NCBI GenBank assembly: GCA_004210805.1
Contig: SDXZ01000009.1
Coordinates: forward strand, 1-37,056
Source: Acidovorax sp.
GTDB taxonomy: Bacteria > Pseudomonadota > Gammaproteobacteria > Burkholderiales > Burkholderiaceae_C
Length of the DNA: 37,056 nt
Direction of reading: 5' to 3'
Of the stretch, positions 7,933 to 16,074 are shown piece after piece; positions within the stretch are counted from its first letter, which is position 1; every line of letters begins with the position of its first letter. The notes beneath the pieces are model-generated. The model worked only from the letters and a program-made list of their open reading frames with translations, ran no database searches and had not been told where the DNA came from. Made by a program: the position numbers and the translations under genes.

Positions 7933-8346
7933 CTACCGCAGGCCTGCACCACCCGTGCCTTCGGCGCGCTGGATCAACTCAATCTTGTAGCCGTCCGGAT
8001 CCGTCACGAACGCGATGACGGTGGTGCCGCCCTTGACGGGGCCGGCCTCGCGCGTCACGTTGCCGCCCGATGCCTTGATCTTTTCGCAGGCTGCGTATGC
8101 GTCGGGTACCCCCAGCGCGATGTGGCCGTACGCCGTGCCCAGGTCGTAGCTCTCGGTGCCCCAGTTGTAGGTCAGCTCGATCTCGGCCTGGCCGGGGTTG
8201 CCGCCATCAAAGCCCAGGAACGCCAGCGAGTATTTGTACTCGGGGTTCTCGGACTGGCGCAGCAGCTGCATGCCAAGGACTTGGGTATAGAAATCAATCG
8301 AGCGTTGAAGGTTGCCAACGCGCAGCATCGTGTGGAGGAATCTCAT
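7933..8346 (-). CDS. gloA: Lactoylglutathione lyase (glyoxalase I)
   Basis: A 137-residue glyoxalase I that isomerises the methylglyoxal-glutathione hemithioacetal to S-lactoylglutathione. The four metal ligands align with the bacterial Ni-type enzyme: H5, E57, H75 and E123. Other signatures are [12 protein letters not shown], the ELTYNWG strand and DPDGYKIEL. The length matches the short, Ni-dependent class. Its ATG overlaps the stop of the upstream thioesterase gene (ATGA, 8343-8346), indicating coupled translation from one transcript. The shared terminator at 7836-7867 lies just downstream. Confidence 0.95.
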   Translation of the reverse strand: MRFLHTMLRVGNLQRSIDFYTQVLGMQLLRQSENPEYKYSLAFLGFDGGNPGQAEIELTYNWGTESYDLGTAYGHIALGVPDAYAACEKIKASGGNVTREAGPVKGGTTVIAFVTDPDGYKIELIQRAEGTGGAGLR

Positions 8347-8894
8347 CCTTTGGATTGTGAAGGCAGATCAAAAACCAGGCAGGTGGTGGTGGCGTGGGCG
8401 TACAGCGTGCCGTCGGGGCCCACCAGGCGCGCCTCGGCCGTGGCCAGTTGGCGCCCGCAGTGGATCACCCGGCCTTCGGCGCGCACGCGTTGCACCTTGG
8501 GCGTGAGCGCCTTGACGAGATTCACGCCCAGCTCGGCCGTGGTGTAGCCGCGGCCGGCCAGCATGCGCGTGTGCACCGCGCAGCCCAGCGCCGAGTCGAG
8601 CAGCGTGGCAAACCAGCCACCATGCACCGTGCCCATGGGGTTCAAGTGCCCCGGGCCCGGCGTGCCCTGAAAGATGGCCAGGCCTTCGCCGACTTCCAGC
8701 AACTGGAAGTCGAGCGTACGAGCGATGGGCGGGTAGGGCAGCTCGCCGCGCAGCATGGCCTGCATGGCTTCCAGGCCTGTGAGGCCCGCGACCTGGTCAG
8801 GCTGGGCGACGCCCGCGCCCACGCCAGCTTCGAGGCGTGCGGTAATTTCGCGCTCCTGCGCGAGCCATTGTTCGAGTTGGTGGGTCTGGGTCAT
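8343..8894 (-). CDS. PaaI-type hot-dog thioesterase
   Basis: A 183-residue hot-dog-fold protein of the PaaI/YbgC-like acyl-CoA thioesterase group. The segment [20 protein letters not shown] is the family active-site region (N and HGG with the acidic Asp of the central helix), and [11 protein letters not shown] and [21 protein letters not shown] are the following strands. The ATG at 8894 is preferred over longer in-frame starts because the homologous region begins soon after and upstream residues are Pro/Arg-rich. It overlaps gloA by four bases. The acyl-CoA substrate is unknown. Confidence 0.85.
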   Translation of the reverse strand: MTQTHQLEQWLAQEREITARLEAGVGAGVAQPDQVAGLTGLEAMQAMLRGELPYPPIARTLDFQLLEVGEGLAIFQGTPGPGHLNPMGTVHGGWFATLLDSALGCAVHTRMLAGRGYTTAELGVNLVKALTPKVQRVRAEGRVIHCGRQLATAEARLVGPDGTLYAHATTTCLVFDLPSQSKG

Positions 8895-9093
8895 GCGGTA
8901 CCTCGGAGGGGGTGGGGTGAAGAACTCTAGGGATCCTTGGCACGAATCATCGCGCCGTGTGCGCTGCGGCCTCGGGCGGTCTGCGTCGCAAGCAAATACT
9001 CGCAATAGCTATGGCTAGTGCTGCGGTTTGCGCCTCGCAGCCCATCCCGATCCGCAGCGCACACTGGCCGCTCGATTCGTGCAGAGGATCCAT

Positions 9094-9122
9094 TGCAATA
9101 ACTTGCATATGCAATTATTGCA
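9094..9122. promoter_or_regulatory. Nested inverted repeat upstream of the MarR gene, candidate MarR operator
   Basis: An inner perfect 12-base palindrome TTGCATATGCAA (9103-9114) is flanked by outer arms TGCAATAA (9094-9101) and TTATTGCA (9115-9122). It lies 16 bases before the MarR start, in the AT-rich stretch that should hold the promoter. MarR repressors bind such dyads and usually autoregulate, so this would control the MarR-MFS-MaoC-MATE run. Confidence 0.7.
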
Positions 9123-9137
9123 GATACAATTTATCGC

Positions 9138-9629
9138 ATGCAAGCTCCAATCGCCTTTGATGATGCTCCTGCGGCGGTGCTGCCCCAGGGCTGTACCAAC
9201 TTCAAGCTGCGCCAGTTGATGCGTCGCGTGGCGCAGCACTATGACAATGAAATGGCCCGGTGCGGGCTCAAGACGACGCAGTATTCGCTGCTGTCCCATG
9301 TGCTCAAGCTCGGTCCGATCCGCCCCGGCGATCTTGCAGCCGAGATGAAGATGGACGCCTCCACGCTCACCCGCAATCTGCGCCCGCTGGTGGATGCGGG
9401 CTGGGTCTCGCTGGAGGCCGGCGCCGATGCGCGCAGCCGCCTGGTGCACATCACCGACGCCGGGCGCGAGAAGCGTGCCGAGGCGCAGCGCTGCTGGAAG
9501 GTGGCGCAATTGGCCCTCAACGAGACCCTGGGGGCAGGGCGGGTGAACGCCCTGCATGCCCTGGTGGACGACTCGCTGACGTTGCTGGCCAGCATGGAGC
9601 AAAAGAAGGAGCCCGGCGATGAGCAATGA
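9138..9629 (+). CDS. MarR-family transcriptional regulator
   Basis: A 163-residue winged-helix regulator. The recognition region reads PIRPGDLAAEMKMDASTLTR, followed by the wing (LEAGADARSRLVHITDAGREK), a classic MarR pattern, with dimerisation helices at both ends. Its stop overlaps the start of the downstream MFS gene by 11 bases, so the two are co-translated. MarR proteins next to efflux pumps usually repress them until a small phenolic or aromatic ligand binds; the ligand here is unknown. The nested palindrome just upstream is the likely binding site. Confidence 0.93.
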   Translation: MQAPIAFDDAPAAVLPQGCTNFKLRQLMRRVAQHYDNEMARCGLKTTQYSLLSHVLKLGPIRPGDLAAEMKMDASTLTRNLRPLVDAGWVSLEAGADARSRLVHITDAGREKRAEAQRCWKVAQLALNETLGAGRVNALHALVDDSLTLLASMEQKKEPGDEQ

Positions 9630-10932
9630 AACCCACCCTTCCCGTAACCTGGGCGGCGGCAACGTTTTTGTGACGCCACCTGCCGCGCCCGACGCTCCGA
9701 TAAAGCCAGTTGCGCCCATCGCGCTGTGGCTGGTGCTGCTGGCCGCTGCGGGTGCGTTTGCCCTCACCATGGGCACGCGCCAGACCATGGGTTTGTTCCT
9801 CTCGGCGCTCAACACTTCGACCGCTTTAGGCATTGGCAGCATCAGCTTGGCGTTTGCCTTTGGCCAGCTCTGGTGGGGCCTGACCCAGCCGTTCGCAGGC
9901 GCGGTGGCAGACCGCATCGGCACCGGCCGCGTGATCCTGCTGGGCCTGGCGCTGGTGGCGCTGGGCACTTTCATCACGCCGTACATGACGACTACCGCGG
10001 GCCTCATCTTTGCCATCGGCGTGCTGGCTGCGGGCGGTGCGGGCATGGCGGGGCCGTCGGTGCTGATGGCCGCCACGGCGCGCCTCGTGCCGGCACATAA
10101 GCGGGGCCTCGCCAGCGGCATCGTCAATGCGGGGGGCTCGTTTGGCCAGTTCATCATGGCGCCCATCGCCATCACCTTGACGGCCGCGGTGGGCTGGGCC
10201 AGTGCCATGCAATGGCTGGGTGTGCTGGTGCTGCTGGCGCTGCCGGCGGTGTGGGTGTTGAAGGGCAATTCGAACGCTATGGCTGCGCAGGCCGCCGCGG
10301 CATCGGGCCAAAAGGCGTTGACGGCACGCGAGGCCGTGTCCCAGGCACTGGCTACACCCAGCTATCGCTACCTGGCGCTCGGGTTTCTGGTGTGCGGCTT
10401 CCATGTGGCTTTTCTGGCCACGCACCTGCCCGGCGTCATTGCTGCGTGTGGTCTGCCGCCGGAGGTGGGCGGCTGGGCGCTGGCGGTGATCGGTCTGTTC
10501 AACATCGTCGGCAGCCTGGCCATGGGATGGGCCGTGGGGCGCTGGCGCATGAAGTCGCTGCTATCGCTGCTGTACGCCACGCGCGCTGTGGCGGTCCTGG
10601 TCTTTTTGTTCGCCCCCAAGACGGCCCCCGTGGTCATGGTCTTTGCGGCGGTGATGGGTGTGACGTTTCTTTCGACCGTGCCGCCCACGGCCGGGCTGGT
10701 CGCCAAGATGTTCGGCACGGCGAACATGGCAATGCTGTTTGGCGTGGTGATGCTCTCGCACCAGATCGGCGGTTTCATGGGTGCGTACCTGGGCGGCAGC
10801 GTCTTCCAGGCCACCGGCAGCTACGACTGGGTCTGGTACATCGACATCGCGCTGGCCGCCGGGGCCGCGCTGGTGAACCTGCCCATCCGCGAGGCACCGC
10901 TGGCGCGCCGCACGGCGGCTGCCACAGCCTGA
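9619..10932 (+). CDS. Major facilitator superfamily transporter
   Basis: A 437-residue inner-membrane transporter with about 12 hydrophobic segments. The conserved loop between helices 2 and 3 is visible (GAVADRIGTGRVIL, the MFS motif A pattern), and RLVPAHKRGLASGIVNAGGS resembles the substrate-pathway helix of the oxalate/formate-type and CynX-like MFS groups. The start at 9619 has an AAGGAG site within the end of the MarR gene. It probably exports or imports a small organic acid or toxic compound sensed by MarR. Confidence 0.9.
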   Translation: MSNETHPSRNLGGGNVFVTPPAAPDAPIKPVAPIALWLVLLAAAGAFALTMGTRQTMGLFLSALNTSTALGIGSISLAFAFGQLWWGLTQPFAGAVADRIGTGRVILLGLALVALGTFITPYMTTTAGLIFAIGVLAAGGAGMAGPSVLMAATARLVPAHKRGLASGIVNAGGSFGQFIMAPIAITLTAAVGWASAMQWLGVLVLLALPAVWVLKGNSNAMAAQAAAASGQKALTAREAVSQALATPSYRYLALGFLVCGFHVAFLATHLPGVIAACGLPPEVGGWALAVIGLFNIVGSLAMGWAVGRWRMKSLLSLLYATRAVAVLVFLFAPKTAPVVMVFAAVMGVTFLSTVPPTAGLVAKMFGTANMAMLFGVVMLSHQIGGFMGAYLGGSVFQATGSYDWVWYIDIALAAGAALVNLPIREAPLARRTAAATA

Positions 10933-10975
10933 TCTGAGCCACTCCCATCCTCCTCACCGCTGAAAGCAATCTGCC

Positions 10976-11491
10976 ATGACTTCTCATCTGGCCGCGGCCG
11001 CCGCCGCATTGCCGGCTCCCCCCGAGCCGCTGTACCTGGACGACCTGGCCGTCGGCGACCGCTTCACCAGTGGCGAGCACGCCATGGACGAGGCACAGAT
11101 CAAGGCCTTCGCGGCCCAGTTCGATCCGCAGCCGTTTCACCTGGACGACGCAGCTGGCCGCGCCACGCTGTTCGGCGGCCTGGCCGCCAGCGGCTGGCAC
11201 ACGGCGTCCGTCACCATGCGCCTGCAGGTGACCACCGGCCTGCCGATTGCGGGCGGCATCATCGGCGCGGGCGCCGAAATCAGCTGGCCCCGGCCCACGC
11301 GCGCTACCGATGTTCTGCACGTGGTGAGCGAGGTCCTGGAGATCCAGCCGTCCAAGTCCAGGCCGGACCGCGGCATGGTCACGCTGCGCAGCGAAACCCG
11401 CAACCAGCAAGGCGATGTGGTGCAGATATCCACGGTGCGCATCGTCGTGCCACGCAGGCCCGCGGCGACCGAGCCCGGAGCGGCTTCATGA
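10976..11491 (+). CDS. MaoC-like dehydratase / hot-dog hydratase
   Basis: A 171-residue MaoC-domain protein. The hydratase active-site region appears as FDPQPFHLDD, with Gln where classical (R)-hydratases have Asn, followed by LFGGLAASGWHTASVTMRL, which is strongly conserved in the family. The fold hydrates enoyl-CoA or similar double bonds; the Asn-to-Gln change makes catalysis uncertain but is common in this subgroup. It sits 43 bases after the MFS gene and overlaps the MATE gene by four bases (ATGA at 11488-11491), so it is in the same transcription unit. Confidence 0.9.
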   Translation: MTSHLAAAAAALPAPPEPLYLDDLAVGDRFTSGEHAMDEAQIKAFAAQFDPQPFHLDDAAGRATLFGGLAASGWHTASVTMRLQVTTGLPIAGGIIGAGAEISWPRPTRATDVLHVVSEVLEIQPSKSRPDRGMVTLRSETRNQQGDVVQISTVRIVVPRRPAATEPGAAS

Positions 11492-12921
11492 GCGGCGCAG
11501 CCACAGCGCCGGCAGCGCCCGCGCCACTCGATGCACGCACCCGCATGCTGCTCGAGGCACCCATCGCCCCCACCTTGCTGCGCCTGGCCATGCCCAATGT
11601 GCTGGTCATGCTGGCGCAGGCCGGCGTGGGCCTGATCGAGACCTATTTTGTCGGCAAGCTCGGCACCGATGCGCTGGCCGGCATGGCGCTGGTGTTCCCG
11701 GTGGTCATGCTCATGCAGATGACATCGGCGGGCGCCATGGGCGGCGGCATTGCATCGGCCATTGCGCGGGCGCTGGGTGCGCGCCGGCGGGATGACGCCG
11801 ATGCGCTGGTGCTGCACGCTCTGGTGATTGCCGCGGTGTTCGCGCTGGTCTTTACCGTGTCGGTGGTGGGAGGAGGGCGCTGGCTCTACACCCGCATGGG
11901 AGGCACGGGCGGCGCGCTGGAGGCGGCGCTGGTCTACTCCAACTGGGTGTTTGCGGGTGCTTTCCTGGTCTGGCTGTTCAACACGCTCTCGGCCGTGATC
12001 CGCGGCACGGGCAATATGGCAGTGCCCGCGTATGTGACGGTGCTGGGCGCGTTCGTGCTGCTGCCGCTGTCGCCGCTGCTCATCTTTGGCTGGGGCCCGG
12101 TGCCGGGCCTGGGCATTGCGGGCGGGGCGCTGGCGCTGATGGCGTATTACGCGGTGGGCAGTGTGGTGCTGGCGGGCTACCTGTGGTCGCCACGGAGCCT
12201 GCTGCGCCCCTCGTTTGCGCACATCCGTTTTCGCTGGACGCTGTTCAAAGACATCTTGCGGGTGGGGTTGGTCGGAACGGTGTCGACCGTGGCCACCAAC
12301 CTGGCGATTGGCGTGACGACCGCGCTGGTGGGCGGCTTCGGCACGGCGGCCATCGCGGGCTATGGCACGGCATCGCGGCTTGAATATCTACTGGTGCCGC
12401 TCGTGTTCGGCCTGGGCGCACCGCTGGTAGCCATGGTCGGCACCTGCATCGGCGCCGGCCAGCGTGAGCGGGCCCTGCGCGCCACCTGGATCGGTGCCGG
12501 GATGGCCTTTGCGATGGCCGAGGCCATCGGCCTGTGGGCCGCTGCCTATCCGGGCACGTGGCTGCGGCTTTTCAACAGCGATCCCGCCATGCTGGACGCG
12601 GGCGCGCTGTACCTGCGCACCGTCGGGCCGGTGTATGGCTTCTTCGGCCTGGGGCTGGTGCTGTACTTCGCATCACAAGGGGCAGGGCGTTTGTTGTGGC
12701 CGGTGATCGGCAACATCGCCCGGCTGGCCGTGGCGGTGACCGGCGGCTGGCTGGCGCTGCGCTGGGGCGGTGGCCTGACCGCCGTGTTTGCCGCGCAGGG
12801 CGCAGCGCTGGTGCTCTACGGGGTGATCAACGCCTGGGCGATTGCCGGCGGCGCCTGGTTTGGGCGGGTGGGCTGGCCGCGCAGCATGTCGGGCTTGCTT
12901 AGCAGGGTCTCGCAGGCTTGA
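11488..12921 (+). CDS. MATE-family efflux transporter
   Basis: A 477-residue membrane protein with about 12 hydrophobic segments in two repeats, typical of multidrug and toxin extrusion pumps that exchange Na+ or H+ for cationic drugs. Signatures include PTLLRLAMPNVLVMLAQAGV at the first helix, ETYFVGKLGTDALAGMALVFP, and RGTGNMAVPAYVTVLGA after the sixth helix. It follows the MaoC gene with a four-base overlap. An interspersed hairpin repeat follows its stop almost directly, before the convergent SDR gene. Confidence 0.93.
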   Translation: MSGAATAPAAPAPLDARTRMLLEAPIAPTLLRLAMPNVLVMLAQAGVGLIETYFVGKLGTDALAGMALVFPVVMLMQMTSAGAMGGGIASAIARALGARRRDDADALVLHALVIAAVFALVFTVSVVGGGRWLYTRMGGTGGALEAALVYSNWVFAGAFLVWLFNTLSAVIRGTGNMAVPAYVTVLGAFVLLPLSPLLIFGWGPVPGLGIAGGALALMAYYAVGSVVLAGYLWSPRSLLRPSFAHIRFRWTLFKDILRVGLVGTVSTVATNLAIGVTTALVGGFGTAAIAGYGTASRLEYLLVPLVFGLGAPLVAMVGTCIGAGQRERALRATWIGAGMAFAMAEAIGLWAAAYPGTWLRLFNSDPAMLDAGALYLRTVGPVYGFFGLGLVLYFASQGAGRLLWPVIGNIARLAVAVTGGWLALRWGGGLTAVFAAQGAALVLYGVINAWAIAGGAWFGRVGWPRSMSGLLSRVSQA

Positions 12922-12929
12922 AATATGAG

Positions 12930-12984
12930 TAAAAACAGGCTCTAGCGCTTGTTATATAAGCGCTGGTAGCTATTAATTTAGTAG
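12930..12984. repeat. Interspersed hairpin repeat, copy B
   Basis: A-run, then AGCGCTT-GTTATAT-AAGCGC, then TGGTAGCTATTAATTTAG. Lies just after the MATE stop and between convergent genes, the same setting as copy A. No T-run follows, so it is not a clear terminator. Confidence 0.8.
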
Positions 12985-13171
12985 CACATCGGAATTTTTG
13001 CTGTGCAGTGCGAGCGAACCTTTGGGCGAATCGGTCGAATTGAGGTCTCGCGGATGGGCGATAGCACCACGTGAAGCGCAACCATAGCGACACTGTTTTG
13101 ACAGCGCGACAGAGCCCGCCGCAGACCCCGAGGCCGCGGATTCGCACCACGCTGATCCGTGCGCAGTGTCC

Positions 13172-13975
13172 TCAGACCGGCACCGTGTAGTTGAGCGTCA
13201 TGCGGCCGCCGTCCACCGTCACGATCTCGCCCGTGACGTAGCTCGCCGCGTCGCTGGCCAGCCAAGCGACCACATCGGCAATCTCGGAGGGCTCGCCCAG
13301 GCGCTTCATCGGCGTGCGGCTCAAGATGCGGTTCTTGGCGTCATCGCTGGTCAGCACGGCCTTGGCGGCCAGCTCGGTGGCGATGGTGCCGGGCGCGACC
13401 GCGTTCACGCGGATGTTCTGGTCAGCCAGTGCCAGCGCCATGACGCGGGTGAGCTGGTTCACGCCGCCTTTGCTCACGTTGTAGCTGGAGATGCTGGGGA
13501 TAGTCAGCACGCCATTGACCGAACTCATGTTGATGATCGAGCCGCCACCGGTGGCCACCATGGCCCGCGCGACCGCCTGGCCGACCAGAAACGAGCCCTT
13601 GAGGTTGACGCGCAGCACCGCATCAAAATCCGCCTCGGTCACCTCCAGAAAGTCCGCTGCCCGAAAAATACCGGCGTTGTTGACCAGCACATCAATCCGC
13701 CCGTGCGCCGCCAGGGTCTGGGCCACCAGCGCATCCACCTGCGCCTTGTCGCCCACGTCGCAGCGCACATAAAGCGCACCCAGCTCCTGAGCCAGCGCCT
13801 GGCCACGGCTGTCGTCCACATCCACGATCACCGGCTTAGCACCTTCGGCGGCAAAGCGGCGCACGCAGGCTTCACCAATCCCTTGCGCGCCGCCGGTGAC
13901 GATGCAGACACGGCCTTGGTGGCCGAAGTGGACGGAGGATGGGCGGGTGGGAGCGAAGGTGTTTGGGATGGTCAT
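13172..13975 (-). CDS. SDR-family NAD(P)-dependent oxidoreductase
   Basis: A 267-residue classical short-chain dehydrogenase. The cofactor loop is TGGAQGIGE, Asp-Val-Asp-Asp after the second strand (VIVDVDD) favours NAD(H), then NNAGI, a catalytic Ser in the NMSSVNG region, and YNVSK. The tail GEIVTVDGGRMTL is standard. The frame is open to 14197, but the upstream residues come from repeat-bearing DNA and carry no homology, so the ATG at 13975 is chosen. It is monocistronic, convergent with the MATE gene. Its 5' flank is where the mobile-element mosaic begins. Confidence 0.9.
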   Translation of the reverse strand: MTIPNTFAPTRPSSVHFGHQGRVCIVTGGAQGIGEACVRRFAAEGAKPVIVDVDDSRGQALAQELGALYVRCDVGDKAQVDALVAQTLAAHGRIDVLVNNAGIFRAADFLEVTEADFDAVLRVNLKGSFLVGQAVARAMVATGGGSIINMSSVNGVLTIPSISSYNVSKGGVNQLTRVMALALADQNIRVNAVAPGTIATELAAKAVLTSDDAKNRILSRTPMKRLGEPSEIADVVAWLASDAASYVTGEIVTVDGGRMTLNYTVPV

Positions 13976-14119
13976 GGGTGAATGGTAGCCAGATGGCAGG
14001 AGAAAACGCACTTGGGAGCTTGCCCTGGCAACCCGATTGGACGCTACTTGTGACTTTATACGATGTATATTATGTAAAATCATTTCAGCGAGGAAGCGCA
14101 TCGTGCCCAGCAGGCGGGT

Positions 14120-14243
14120 GAGGTAAATCATATGACAAACGCGAGGTAAACCGTTTGACAGTTTTTGGGCTCTGACATCTAACCCTTTGATCTGCAACGA
14201 CTTTGTCGGCTTTAGAGCCAGTGTTGAGGTAATGCGTTTGACA
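14120..14243. repeat. Three 18-bp direct repeats resembling a transposon end
   Basis: Copies at 14120-14137, 14143-14160 and 14226-14243, each GAGGTAA-(4-5 bases)-T(A/T)TGACA; on the minus strand they read TGTCAAACG(C/G)(A/T)TTACCTC. A terminal TGTCA with repeated subterminal sites is how ends of IS21-type and TniA-type elements look. No transposase is nearby, so this is probably a solo end. The rest of the 13976-14439 stretch holds no gene I can support. Confidence 0.6.
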
Positions 14244-14439
14244 TCCCGCAGACGTTTTCAACAGCCGGGCGAGAGGAATGAGGCACAGAAAAAGGTCTAC
14301 GCAACTGAGGTTGCGGTTGGGGCTCGAGAGGAGTTGTAACCCAGCCTTCACGACGCTGGCTCCGTTATAGCCGGGCGACAAAAACTGGCTCCACAAAGAA
14401 TGACGGCTCAGCAGGATAAATTCTTGACCGATAGAAATC

Positions 14440-14849
14440 GCTCGTCGGCTTGGCTACGCGTCCGCAGCACAGTCGGCGGGTCGTCTGCGCGCTGGCGCCA
14501 AGTATCGCCGCGACCGCATGGACGCCGCCGACATGCTCTCGGTTGAGGAAGCCGCCGAGGTGGTCGGCACTACTCCGAGTGAGATTGAGGTTGGATCAAG
14601 TCGCGTCGCTGCATTGCCGTTCTCAATCGTTGCCATCGGTACATGCTGCCTCGCTGGCAGTTCGAGCCTAACGTGTGGAATGTGCTCCAGTCTCTGACAT
14701 CGGCTCTTGGCGCGAATGATGGCTGGCAAGTGCTGGTCTTTTTAGAGACACTAGCGCTGGCCCTAGGCGGACAGACGCCGCGGGCTGCACTAGAACAAGG
14801 TGTGGAAGCTCAACGCATACTGGCATTGGCAACGGCTGAGGCTCATTGA
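14440..14849 (+). pseudogene. Xre/MbcA/ParS-family (DUF2384) antitoxin-like remnant, frameshifted
   Basis: Two frames together give one protein. Frame 1 (from 14440) has DAADMLSVEEAAEVVGTT, a helix-turn-helix-like start. Around 14590 the homology jumps to the frame of 14643 and continues as GWIKSRRCIA, then LPRWQFEPNVW and WQVLVFLE, ending in TPRAALEQG and ILALATAEAH, the typical C-terminal toxin-binding domain of MbcA/ParS-type antitoxins. A single frameshift near 14580-14600 breaks it. No start codon is clear, and no RES-type toxin gene follows; the next gene is convergent. It is therefore an orphan relic of a toxin-antitoxin-like unit. The family call is from pattern recognition. Confidence 0.6.
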
Positions 14850-14934
14850 TCTATCCCCTTACCTTGTCACTGCATCTAGTCACGGAGGCCACTTAGCACG
14901 TCAGTTAGGGAAACCGCACGTTGGACCACATTGG

Positions 14935-15945
14935 CTAGTTCGATCGATTGCTCGCTTTAGCTCGTGCTTTGCGAGTTTTCACGGTGGACTGCACCGGATC
15001 GCGGGTCGGGATCGTCGGTAATCGATCGCGCAGTTCGCTGAGGACGGCGAACATCTCAGTGCCGCGCTGGTCAAGCTTTGCTCGCAGGTCTTTCGTCTCG
15101 TCATTGGCAGCCTGCAGGTCTTTGACCAAAGCTGTTCTCTCCGCCTGCAGCGCACCCACATGGGACTCCAGCTCCCGAGCTTTCTCCAGCGAGGCCGACA
15201 AGGACTTTGCAAATTCCCGGGTGTCGCCCTCCAATTTCAGCGCCAGCCGCTTCGATTCTTGGCGCGCTCGATCCACCTCTGCATTGAGTCTGCGCTCCTG
15301 AGCCTGAGCTCGCTCCTCCAGACGCGTGCGTTCTCCACGGCGGTCAACCTCCATTTCCTCCTGGCGCCGTCGCTCTGCATCCGCTGCCAAGCGAAGTTGC
15401 TTGCACTCTGAGCGTGACGTGGCCAGCATTTCCTGGCTTCCCGCAAGCTGCTGCTGCAGTTCCTGAACCAGACGGCCCATTTCGGCGATCTGCGCATCCC
15501 TGGCCTGCATAGCCATGTCATAGGCTTCACTGCGGTCGGCTAGGCGCTGTGTTTCCTGTGCTAACACGTCTTGCGCCTGGCGTAGCGCCTCCGCTTGTAC
15601 GCTTAGGTCTTTGCGAGCTTCGGTAAATTGAGCTGTAGCACGCCCCTCAGCGTGTTGGAGGGCCCTGCCCCAGATGGCTTTTGCAGCCCGGACAACCGAG
15701 GTGGGCAAGGGGACTTCAGCGCTATCGTCTTGCCCGACTGGATCCAGCGGGGACCGCAGCCGCTTAGCCAGTGATCCGTACCAACCATCAAGCATCGGCC
15801 CAACAGTATTTGGGGAGCCACGGCCGAGCTGTTGTCGTACGCGCTCGATCGTTGGTCGCTCACCCAAGCGGAGAACGGTGTCGGCGGCAGCCCATACCTC
15901 TTCCATTTGCACACCGCGCGGTCCTCGAACAATTTTTGACATCAT
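14935..15945 (-). CDS. tnpT: TnpT-like cointegrate-resolution protein (KfrA-type N-terminus, long coiled coil)
   Basis: A 336-residue protein. Residues about 10-65 form a KfrA_N-type DNA-binding domain (VWAAADTVLRLGERPTIERV, then RGSPNTVGPML). Residues about 95-305 are Glu/Arg/Gln/Ala-rich heptads, a long coiled coil, and the tail is basic. In Tn4651-type Tn3-family transposons, TnpT of similar length and layout helps the tyrosine recombinase TnpS resolve cointegrates, and the two genes are divergent around the resolution site, exactly the arrangement here. A plasmid KfrA protein is the alternative, but the neighbour and spacing favour TnpT. A GGAG site precedes the ATG at 15945. Confidence 0.75.
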   Translation of the reverse strand: MMSKIVRGPRGVQMEEVWAAADTVLRLGERPTIERVRQQLGRGSPNTVGPMLDGWYGSLAKRLRSPLDPVGQDDSAEVPLPTSVVRAAKAIWGRALQHAEGRATAQFTEARKDLSVQAEALRQAQDVLAQETQRLADRSEAYDMAMQARDAQIAEMGRLVQELQQQLAGSQEMLATSRSECKQLRLAADAERRRQEEMEVDRRGERTRLEERAQAQERRLNAEVDRARQESKRLALKLEGDTREFAKSLSASLEKARELESHVGALQAERTALVKDLQAANDETKDLRAKLDQRGTEMFAVLSELRDRLPTIPTRDPVQSTVKTRKARAKASNRSN

Positions 15946-15972
15946 CGCCCTACTCCACTACATTTTTACCCA

Positions 15973-16040
15973 CGATAATCGATGATTATCGCGATCTATC
16001 AGGATAATTGGTTGTAAACAATACATCATATGTAGTGTTT
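15973..16040. other. Candidate cointegrate-resolution site between tnpT and tnpS
   Basis: The divergent intergenic region holds two inverted repeats. The first (15973-15991) is CGATAATC-GAT-GATTATCG, perfect, with a further GATAATT at 16003. The second (16016-16040) has 11-base arms AAACAATACAT and ATGTAGTGTTT around CAT, with one mismatch. By analogy with Tn4651, the second could be the TnpS crossover core and the first a TnpT site; which is which is inferred. It also overlaps both promoters, so the proteins may regulate themselves. Confidence 0.55.
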
Positions 16041-16074
16041 GTGGAAATATTCCTGTCCCAACCTGGGTTTTGAT

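Noticed and set aside
9005-9030. Half-copy of the interspersed hairpin repeat (ATAGCTAT near a GTGCTG)
   Set aside because: It lacks the paired AGCGCTT/AAGCGC arms, so similarity is too weak.
14054-14068. Sequence matching 12 of 15 bases of the candidate tnpS core site, in inverse orientation
   Set aside because: A match this good is expected about once by chance in a window of this size on two strands, so it is not evidence for a second site.
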